A stretch of DNA of 9,758 nt from Lysobacterales bacterium (GTDB lineage: Bacteria; Pseudomonadota; Gammaproteobacteria; Xanthomonadales; Xanthomonadaceae). The position numbers were made by a program, and so were the translations under genes. The notes under the pieces were generated by a model, which did no database searches, had not been told where the DNA came from, and saw only the letters and a list, made by a program, of their open reading frames with translations. Position 1 is the first letter of the stretch. Each line of letters begins with the position of its first letter. The stretch spans positions 1 to 9,758 of the forward strand of contig JAATFS010000455.1 of the NCBI GenBank assembly GCA_015655035.1, written 5' to 3'. Shown one piece after another: positions 1-6,759 of the stretch.

Positions 1-185
1 AGGTAGAGCTGGTAGCCGGACAGGCTCTCGCCTGCGGTGGCGACGATTTCGATTGCTTCGCCGGTGTCGCCTGCGGCGGTGGCGTCGTCGTAGTGCAGTT
101 CATTGATGAATACGGCGGCGTGCACGGGGCTGGCGGACAGGGCCAGTAGGCAGCAGCAGGGTAGGGACAGGGGGGACAACCTCAT
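1..185 (-). CDS. Secreted protein, N-terminal fragment; probable lamin-tail-domain extracellular nuclease
   Basis: This is the first 61 codons of a gene whose 3' part lies left of the window. The ATG at 185-183 is preceded by AAGGAG (192-197, minus strand) with a 6-base spacer, which fixes the start. Residues 1-23 form a Sec-type signal peptide: Arg at 2, a hydrophobic stretch containing three consecutive cysteines (10-12), and a likely cleavage site after Val-His-Ala (23|24). There is no lipobox. The mature protein begins AVFINELHYDD, followed by an acidic Gly/Ala/Glu-rich stretch ending in GYQLYL. This opening is what I recall from lamin-tail-domain (LTD) secreted nucleases of Xanthomonadaceae, where a DNA/RNA endonuclease domain may follow. 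Only the LTD-like start is visible, so the catalytic activity is inferred and a different C-terminal domain is possible. It is transcribed divergently from groES. Confidence 0.72.
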   Translation of the reverse strand, partial: MRLSPLSLPCCCLLALSASPVHAAVFINELHYDDATAAGDTGEAIEIVATAGESLSGYQLY

Positions 186-267
186 CGACGGCTCCTTGTG
201 ATCAGGGGATGCGTTGATGAATCTAGCGGTTGTGGATGACAGCGGGTGGAATCGGGCTGCAGTTTTG

Positions 268-282
268 TTTTTTTGGGGGGGG
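268..282. repeat. Homopolymer run T7G8
   Basis: Seven T (268-274) run directly into eight G (275-282). Such tracts are prone to slipped-strand length change and sequencing error. The run sits 83-97 bases upstream of the minus-strand nuclease-like start codon, within a plausible promoter distance, and outside any supported coding sequence. Confidence 0.85.
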
Positions 283-357
283 TATGGCTCTAGCCTTAGC
301 AAGATCACAAGATCAAGATCAAGGGCTTTCGCGCCTGTCGGCGCGCGTCACCTTTTC

Positions 358-381
358 CCTTCCCCCGCAGGCGGGAGAAGG
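358..381. repeat. REP-like palindrome
   Basis: CCTTCCCCCG (358-367) pairs with CGGGAGAAGG (372-381) across a CAGG loop. Nine of ten positions pair, with one C/A mismatch (363/376). It resembles the CCTTCTCCCGC/GCGGGAGAAGG palindromes often scattered between genes in GC-rich proteobacteria. That family membership is recollection, and copy number cannot be judged from one window. No T tract follows, so it is not an intrinsic terminator. Confidence 0.5.
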
Positions 382-446
382 AAGGGACCTGATGGGTCGG
401 TCGGCCGGGTTCGCCGGATGTCGCAAAAAATTGTTTGCGCCCAGCC

Positions 447-474
447 CTTGAAAGCCGCCCGCACAGCACCATCT
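447..474 (+). promoter_or_regulatory. Sigma32 (RpoH) heat-shock promoter for groESL
   Basis: The -35 element CTTGAAA (447-453, preceded by CC) and the -10 element CACCATCT (467-474) closely match the sigma32 consensus CTTGAA-N13-17-CCCCATNT. The -10 has a single mismatch in its seven specified positions. The gap between CTTGAA and the -10 is 14 bases. Transcription should start near 480-483, giving a leader of about 110 bases ahead of groES. The match and the position upstream of a chaperonin operon make this a strong call. Confidence 0.85.
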
Positions 475-515
475 CTGGCTGGCCCCCGCTATGTCGGGTT
501 TTTTCGCGAGCGGTG

Positions 516-542
516 CTGGCAGTCGTCATGTACGAGTGCTAA
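516..542 (+). promoter_or_regulatory. CIRCE operator (HrcA binding site)
   Basis: The right half GAGTGCTAA (534-542) matches the CIRCE consensus perfectly. Exactly nine bases upstream, the left half CTGGCAGTC (516-524) matches TTAGCACTC at 6 of 9 positions. The TTAGCACTC-N9-GAGTGCTAA architecture is the known operator of the repressor HrcA, which is itself tuned by GroEL. hrcA is not in this window. The operator spans the -35 to -10 region of the second promoter, consistent with direct occlusion. Confidence 0.85.
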
Positions 543-545
543 AAT
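516..545 (+). promoter_or_regulatory. Vegetative (sigma70-type) extended -10 promoter for groESL
   Basis: TG-C-TAAAAT (537-545) is an extended -10 with five of six hexamer bases matching TATAAT. CTGGCA (516-521) lies 18 bases upstream as a -35 with 4 of 6 matches. Predicted start is near 552, leaving a short leader to the groES ATG. The hexamers coincide with the two CIRCE halves. A T6 run at 499-504 sits where an UP element would lie. This is prediction from sequence only. Confidence 0.6.
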
Positions 546-590
546 CGCCAATAATTTCCAGACCAATCAATCACTTAAGAGGGTCTTTCA

Positions 591-878
591 ATGAGCATCA
601 AGCCGCTTCACGACCGCGTGGTAGTCAAGCCGATCGAAGCCGACGAGATTTCTGCCGGCGGTATCGTGATCCCGGATTCGGCCAAGGAAAAGTCCACCAA
701 GGGTGAGATCGTCGCCATCGGCGCCGGCAAGCCCCTGGACAACGGCAGCGTGCGCGCGCCGGCAGTCAAGGTCGGTGACAAGGTCATCTACGGCCAGTAC
801 GCCGGTAGCAGCTACAAGGCCGAAGGCATCGAGTACAAGGTGCTGCGCGAAGACGACATCCTGGCGATCGTCGGCTAA
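591..878 (+). CDS. groES: Co-chaperonin GroES (Hsp10)
   Basis: The 95-residue product is the heptameric lid that caps GroEL in the cytoplasm and closes the folding chamber. It opens with SIKPLHDRVVVKP, the canonical GroES start. The mobile loop lies at about residues 16-33, with the GroEL-binding hydrophobic tripeptide Ile25-Val26-Ile27 (IVL in Escherichia coli). The roof hairpin region and the C-terminal DILAIVG are also typical, and the length is normal for the family. The ATG at 591 is preceded by the purine-rich AAGAGGG (577-583) at about seven bases. It is the first gene of the groESL operon; groEL follows after 139 bases. Control is by the sigma32 promoter and the CIRCE-covered promoter immediately upstream. 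Nothing in the protein is unusual. Confidence 0.98.
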   Translation: MSIKPLHDRVVVKPIEADEISAGGIVIPDSAKEKSTKGEIVAIGAGKPLDNGSVRAPAVKVGDKVIYGQYAGSSYKAEGIEYKVLREDDILAIVG

Positions 879-904
879 AGCCTGCGCTCGCGGAATGCGG
901 GCGC

Positions 905-956
905 GGGGATCTGGGATTGGCGAAGGTGCCTAGCCGCGCCGCAATCCCCGATCTCC
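905..956 (+). repeat. Long imperfect inverted repeat between groES and groEL
   Basis: GGGGATCTGGGATTG (905-919) pairs with 942-956 across a 22-base loop. Fifteen positions align with one mismatch (912/949) and one G-U wobble (907/954). It lies 27 bases after the groES stop. There is no T tract after it, so it is not an intrinsic terminator; an mRNA processing or stability element, or a dispersed intergenic repeat, fits better. The GGGATTGG/CCAATCCC flavour is familiar from Xanthomonadaceae intergenic DNA, which is recollection and not checked. Confidence 0.65.
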
Positions 957-1017
957 CCCGGGTTCCACGTTCAGCCAAACCCCCCATCTCTTTCACGAAT
1001 TTCGGAGTTACATACAC

Positions 1018-2658
<1,641 letters not shown>

Positions 2659-2689
2659 TCCAGTCCCACCGGTAACACCCTGCTCCACG

Positions 2690-2718
2690 AAAGACCCCGC
2701 CGCGAGGCGGGGTCTTTT
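2690..2718. terminator. Intrinsic terminator shared by groESL and kdp
   Basis: AAAGACCCCGCC (2690-2701) and GGCGGGGTCTTT (2706-2717) form a perfect 12-base stem around a GCGA tetraloop. TTTT (2715-2718) follows on the plus strand and AAA leads on the other side. It lies 31 bases after the groEL stop and 25 bases after the kdpE stop in the opposite direction, so it can act bidirectionally. The plus-strand function is the stronger inference; the minus-strand T run is only three bases. Confidence 0.9.
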
Positions 2719-2742
2719 CGTTTGCGTCGGGGCGGGCCGCGC

Positions 2743-3462
2743 TCAGAACCCGCTGCCGGGCTTGCCGATGAAGCGGAGTCCGATGCCCGGCTCGGTGGCG
2801 ATCCAGCGCGGCTCGGTCGCATCGTCGCCGATCTTCTGGCGCAGCTTGCCGACCAGCACGCGCACATAGTGGGTGTCTTGCAGATGCGGTGAACCCCATA
2901 GTTCGCGCAGGATCTGCGGCTGGGTAAGCACCCGTCCACTGTTCTTCAGCAGCAGGGCCAGCAGCGAATATTCCTTGCGCCCGAGCGCCAGGCGTTCGCC
3001 GTCGATCCGGACCTCGCGCTGCGCCAGGTCGATGTACAGCCGGCCATCGTCGAACACCACGTTCTCCTCGGCACTGTTGCCGTGCTGGCGCAACAGCACG
3101 CGGATGCGCGCCATCAACTCCTGCGTGCCGAACGGCTTGGTGACGTAGTCGTTTGCGCCCGCATCCAGCGCGGCCACCTTCTCCACCTCGTCGGCGCGCA
3201 CGCTGAGCATCAGCACGGGCACGTGCGACCAGCCGCGCAAGTCGCGCAGCACCTCGTGCCCATCAATGTCGGGCAGGCCGATGTCGAGTACCACCAGGTC
3301 GGCGCCCTGGGTCGCCAGCAGTTGCAGCCCTTCGTTTCCGCTGGCTGCCAGCGCGACCTTGTAGCCTTGCGCGCGCAGGCTGATGTCGAGCAGCCTGCGC
3401 AACTGCGGTTCGTCGTCGATCACCACGATGCGCGCAGCGTTGGCGGGGATGTCAGTCGGCAT
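2743..3462 (-). CDS. kdpE: Two-component response regulator KdpE
   Basis: The 239-residue product is an OmpR/PhoB-type regulator that activates kdp transcription when phosphorylated by KdpD. The receiver domain (about 11-125) shows the acidic pair Asp16-Asp17, the phosphoacceptor Asp60 in LVVLDIGLPDIDG and the conserved Lys109 in VTKPF. The winged-helix DNA-binding domain (about 138-235) contains RKEYSLLALLLKNSGRVLT, the recognition-helix stretch THYVRVLVGKLRQKIG and the C-terminal hairpin ending in GLRF. The ATG lies inside the end of kdpD (11-base overlap). No Shine-Dalgarno sequence is visible, so translation is probably coupled to kdpD. The start leaves about nine residues more at the N-terminus than E. 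coli KdpE. It is the last gene of the operon and converges on groEL. Confidence 0.97.
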   Translation of the reverse strand: MPTDIPANAARIVVIDDEPQLRRLLDISLRAQGYKVALAASGNEGLQLLATQGADLVVLDIGLPDIDGHEVLRDLRGWSHVPVLMLSVRADEVEKVAALDAGANDYVTKPFGTQELMARIRVLLRQHGNSAEENVVFDDGRLYIDLAQREVRIDGERLALGRKEYSLLALLLKNSGRVLTQPQILRELWGSPHLQDTHYVRVLVGKLRQKIGDDATEPRWIATEPGIGLRFIGKPGSGF

Positions 3463-6124
3463 CCGGCGGCGTCGCTGGGGCGGACGGTTGCTGCAGCGGG
3501 AGAGTCATGCGGATCAGCGTGCCGGACCCGTCGGCACAGGGCAAGGCTTCGACGCTGCCGCCATGCGCGCCGATCATGCCCTGGGCGATGGTCAGGCCCA
3601 GGCCCGTGCCCTGCCCGCCGCGGTCGCCGCGCTTGACGCTGTAGAACATGTCGAAGATGCGGCTGCGCTCGTGTTCGGGAATGCCTGGGCCGTGGTCGCG
3701 CACGTCCAGTTGCAACTGCGCGCCGGCCAGGCGCGCGCTGAGCTCGATCGCCACGCCTGCCGGCGAAAACTTCGCGGCATTCTCCAGCACGTTGAACAGT
3801 GCCTGTTCCAGCAGTGCCGGATGTACCCAGATCGCCGCCGGCAGGTCAGCGGCCAGCGTCATCTGCAACTTCACCTGCGGCTGGTAGCGGCGCAGGCGGC
3901 CGGCCGCCGAGCCCACCAGTTCATCCACGCCAATCCAGTCGCGATGCAGGCTCAGCCGGTCATGGCCGAGCCGGGTCATGTCCAGCAGGTTCTGGATATA
4001 GCGGTCCAGGCGGTCGCCTTCGAGCAGGATGGTATCGAGCAGGCTGCCGCGATCTTCCTCGCTCATGGCGGCCGCATAGTTGGCCAGACTGCCGGCCGCG
4101 CCGACCATCGCCGCCAGCGGCGAGCGCAGGTCGTGCGATACCGACGACAGCAGCGCCGAGCGCAGCCGCTCGGTTTCGTTGGCGACCCGCGCGCTTTCCA
4201 GGTCCGAAGCCAGGCGGGTGCGCAGCGCGGCCTGGGCGATGTCCTCGGCCATGGCTTCGGCCAGCCGGCGTGCATGGGTGGCCTGGTCCTTGGGCAAGGC
4301 ATCGAAGCGAAGGCCGAGTGCCCCGATGACGTCCGCTCCATTGCGCAGCGGCAGGAACCACCAGGCCGCCGCCGCCAGCGTATCGGTATGGTGGCCGGCG
4401 GGCTGGCCGTGCGCGAGCGTCCAATCGGCGGCGGCCTGGTCGATCTCGGCCAGCGCCGCGCCGCTGGAGGCGTCGCTGCTCGCCCCGACACGCAGCCAGG
4501 TGTCCACGCCCACCGATCGCTCCAGCGCCTGCCTGCCGGCTTTCAATACCTGCGCCAGGTTGGCGGCCGCGCTCAATCGCCTGCCCAGCCCCTGCAACAC
4601 CGTGACGTGGGCATTGGCCGCGCGCAACGCCAGCACCTGCACGCGCAGCTGCGAGGCAAGCCGGCCGGCCACCAGCGCCGCCAGCAGGAACAGCAGCACC
4701 GTGGTCAGGCCTTGGCGGTTGAGCACCAGCAGGCTGAATCTGGGGGCGATGAAGAAGAAGTTGTAGGCCAGGAAGCACAGCGTCGCCGCGAGTACCGCCG
4801 CTGCCATGCGGGTACGCGTGGCCACCAGCACGACGGCGACGATGAACACCATCGACAGCTCCTCCAGGCCGATCCAGCGCTCGGCCAGCCCGGCCAGCAG
4901 CGTCGCCGCCACGGCGACGGTGAACGCCAGCAGCGCGTCGCGCCGCCTCAGCCAACCGGTCGGCATGGCGCCGCGCTGGCGCGCGCGTGCCAGCGCCCGG
5001 GCTTCCGGGGGGCTGATGATGACCAGCTCGTAATGCGCGCCCCGGCGCAGCAATTGTTGGGTCAGGGTGCGGTTGAGCATGCGCGCGAACGGACGTTCGC
5101 GGGTGCGTCCGACCACCAGGGTGGACACGCCGTCATGTTCAGCGTGGTCGAGCAGGGCATCGGCGATGCGTGAACCGTGCAGCACCCGGGTGTCGGCGCC
5201 CAGGCTGCGCGCCAGCGCGAACGCGCGATCCAGTTCGGCCTGGCGCTCGGGTTCGGCCGCGCCGGCGGCCTGCACCGTGGCCACGCTCCACGGCGCATCG
5301 CGGCGCTCGGCGATACGGCGGCCGGCGCGGACCAGATAGTCGGAAGATCCCAGGCCGTCGATGGCGATCAATACCCGACGACGCAGCCCGATCCCGGGCA
5401 GGCCGCGCGCGGCCTGCGATTGCCGCAGGTCGTCTTCGACGTGGTCGGCGGCGGTCTGCATCGCCAGTTCGCGCAGCCCGGCCAGGTTGGAGGGCGAAAA
5501 GAACGCCTGCAACGCGTGCTTGGCCTGGTCGGGTAGATAGACCTTGCCCTGGTGCAGGCGCTCGATCAGTTCTCGCGGGGGCAAGTCCACCAGACGCAGG
5601 TCGCGCAAGCGGTCGAACACCGCGTCCGGCACGGTCTCGCTGACGCGCACGCCGGTGATGCGGTGGACGATGTCGTTGAGGCTCTCCAGATGCTGGATGT
5701 TGACCGTGCTGCAGACGTCGATGCCGGCGTCCAGCAATTCGATCACGTCCTGCCAGCGCCGTTCGTGGCGGCTGCCCGGGACATTGCGATGGGCCAGTTC
5801 GTCGACCAGCGCGATCTGCGGACGCCGCGCCAGCAGGGCGTCGATGTCCATTTCCTGCAACGCGCGCCGCTGATGGTCGATGTGCTTTCGCGGTAACGTC
5901 TCAAGGCCCTCGAGCAATGCCGCCGTCTCGCTGCGGCCATGGGTCTCGGCCACGCCGACGACGACGTCGATGCCCTGGCGCTGCAGTTCGCGCGCGCGCG
6001 ACAGCATGGCGTAGGTCTTGCCGACGCCAGGGGCCGCCCCCAGGAACAGGCTCAGCCGACCCACCGCCTGGCGGCGCAGCTCGCCGGCCAGCGCATCGGC
6101 CTTCGCATCACGATCCGGATTCAT
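3452..6124 (-). CDS. kdpD: Sensor histidine kinase KdpD
   Basis: The 890-residue inner-membrane kinase/phosphatase senses K+ limitation and osmotic state and phosphorylates KdpE (E. coli KdpD has 894 residues). Domains in order: the N-terminal KdpD domain (about 15-230) with a Walker A loop GAAPGVGKT (29-37) and Walker B-like IALVDELAHRN (104-114); a universal-stress-protein-like domain (about 250-372, ending in TLVVGRTRERPF and ELVIIS); four closely packed membrane segments of DUF4118 type (about 397-415, 420-437, 441-461, 472-489); a GAF-like linker (about 515-635); the dimerisation/phosphoacceptor helix with His664 in SVSHDLRSPL; and the ATP-binding domain with N box (Asn778, Asn782), G1 DHGPGI (810-815) and G2 GQGTGLGL (837-844). 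All kinase boxes are intact. The ATG starts four bases after the kdpC stop. No N- or C-terminal truncation is seen. Confidence 0.98.
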   Translation of the reverse strand: MNPDRDAKADALAGELRRQAVGRLSLFLGAAPGVGKTYAMLSRARELQRQGIDVVVGVAETHGRSETAALLEGLETLPRKHIDHQRRALQEMDIDALLARRPQIALVDELAHRNVPGSRHERRWQDVIELLDAGIDVCSTVNIQHLESLNDIVHRITGVRVSETVPDAVFDRLRDLRLVDLPPRELIERLHQGKVYLPDQAKHALQAFFSPSNLAGLRELAMQTAADHVEDDLRQSQAARGLPGIGLRRRVLIAIDGLGSSDYLVRAGRRIAERRDAPWSVATVQAAGAAEPERQAELDRAFALARSLGADTRVLHGSRIADALLDHAEHDGVSTLVVGRTRERPFARMLNRTLTQQLLRRGAHYELVIISPPEARALARARQRGAMPTGWLRRRDALLAFTVAVAATLLAGLAERWIGLEELSMVFIVAVVLVATRTRMAAAVLAATLCFLAYNFFFIAPRFSLLVLNRQGLTTVLLFLLAALVAGRLASQLRVQVLALRAANAHVTVLQGLGRRLSAAANLAQVLKAGRQALERSVGVDTWLRVGASSDASSGAALAEIDQAAADWTLAHGQPAGHHTDTLAAAAWWFLPLRNGADVIGALGLRFDALPKDQATHARRLAEAMAEDIAQAALRTRLASDLESARVANETERLRSALLSSVSHDLRSPLAAMVGAAGSLANYAAAMSEEDRGSLLDTILLEGDRLDRYIQNLLDMTRLGHDRLSLHRDWIGVDELVGSAAGRLRRYQPQVKLQMTLAADLPAAIWVHPALLEQALFNVLENAAKFSPAGVAIELSARLAGAQLQLDVRDHGPGIPEHERSRIFDMFYSVKRGDRGGQGTGLGLTIAQGMIGAHGGSVEALPCADGSGTLIRMTLPLQQPSAPATPPDAD

Positions 6125-6131
6125 TGCCTCA
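6122..6131 (-). promoter_or_regulatory. kdpC stop / kdpD start junction with overlapping ribosome binding site
   Basis: On the minus strand the junction reads TGAGGCAATG. The kdpC stop TGA (6131-6129) forms part of GAGG (6130-6127), the only Shine-Dalgarno-like sequence, and only two bases separate it from the kdpD ATG. The spacing is too short for an efficient independent site, which suggests termination-reinitiation coupling with kdpC. Confidence 0.6.
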
Positions 6132-6749
6132 ATCTACGCGGTCCGGTGTAGGCAGTGCGTCCAGCGCCAGATTCAGTTCCAGCACGTTGACGCGGGCCTG
6201 GCCATAGCGGCCAAACCGCGGCAGTTCGCTGTGCGCGCGCAGCACGCGTTCGACCTCGCTTGCGGCGATGCCGCGCGCCCGGGCCACGCGTGCGAGCTGT
6301 AGCCGCGCCGCTGCCGGGGAGATGTCCGGGTCGATGCCGCTGCCGGACTGGGTGATCAGGTCGCCCGGTACCGTTCCGGGATCGACCTGTTCGCGTGCGG
6401 CCACCGCCGCGCGCGCCTGGTCCAGGCGACGGCGCAGTTCCGGGTTGGTGCGTGCCTGGTTGCTGCCGGCCAATGCCATCGGGTCGTAGTGACTGGCCGA
6501 GGGACGTGACTGGAAGTAGCGATCGGCGGCGAACGGCTGCGCGACCAGCGACGAGCCGACGACCTGGCCGTTGCGCTGGATCAGGCTGCCGCCGGCCGCG
6601 TGCGGGAACAGCAGCCGGCCGATTCCGGTGGCGAGCAGCGAGTAGCCCAGCCCGAACAGCAGCAACGAGACCAGGGCCAGGCCGACGCAGGCGCGCAGCA
6701 CGCCGCCATTGCGCGATACGCGGGGCACGGAGAGGGTACGGATACTCAT
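6129..6749 (-). CDS. kdpC: K+-transporting ATPase subunit KdpC
   Basis: The 206-residue accessory subunit is anchored by one N-terminal membrane helix (about 18-43) with the rest outside the inner membrane. It assembles with KdpA and KdpB and supports high-affinity K+ transport. Family signatures are present in order: GGSLIQRNGQVVGSSL (53-68), YFQSRPSASHYDP, AGSNQARTNP, VPGDLITQSGSGIDPDIS and the C-terminal VNVLELNLALD. It is slightly longer than E. coli KdpC (190 residues), the extra lying at the N-terminus before the helix and at the C-terminal end. The ATG follows the kdpB stop by 10 bases. GAGGA (6761-6757, minus strand), which overlaps that stop, is the ribosome binding site with a seven-base spacer. 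kdpD begins four bases later. Confidence 0.97.
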   Translation of the reverse strand: MSIRTLSVPRVSRNGGVLRACVGLALVSLLLFGLGYSLLATGIGRLLFPHAAGGSLIQRNGQVVGSSLVAQPFAADRYFQSRPSASHYDPMALAGSNQARTNPELRRRLDQARAAVAAREQVDPGTVPGDLITQSGSGIDPDISPAAARLQLARVARARGIAASEVERVLRAHSELPRFGRYGQARVNVLELNLALDALPTPDRVD

Positions 6750-6759
6750 GATGTTTTCC

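Larger units (their letters stand above)
186..444. other. Divergent intergenic region without a supported gene
   Basis: This stretch lies between the divergent nuclease-like gene and the groESL promoters. I see no convincing gene in it: the open frames lack a good ribosome binding site, have non-protein-like composition and would run through the groES control elements. It contains three copies of AAGATCA (301-307, 309-315, 315-321), the T7G8 run and the REP-like hairpin listed separately. I could not find a well-matched sigma70 promoter for the minus-strand gene; a TAGATT -10-like hexamer about 40 bases upstream of its start has no good -35 partner. Confidence 0.6.

Noticed and set aside
301..321. 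Three close copies of AAGATCA, considered as a small repeat array or operator.
   Set aside because: The copies are short, irregularly spaced and match no operator I know; chance is likely. No CRISPR-like spacing exists anywhere in the window.
214..594. Plus-strand open frame of 126 codons before groES.
   Set aside because: It runs through the sigma32 promoter, the CIRCE and the groES ribosome binding site, lacks its own good ribosome binding site and has no recognisable protein features.
3383..5173. Open frame of 596 codons on the plus strand, antisense to kdpD.
   Set aside because: It mirrors kdpD codon bias, encodes a Gln/Arg/Ala/Gly-rich low-complexity product, and lies opposite an intact, well-recognised kinase gene.
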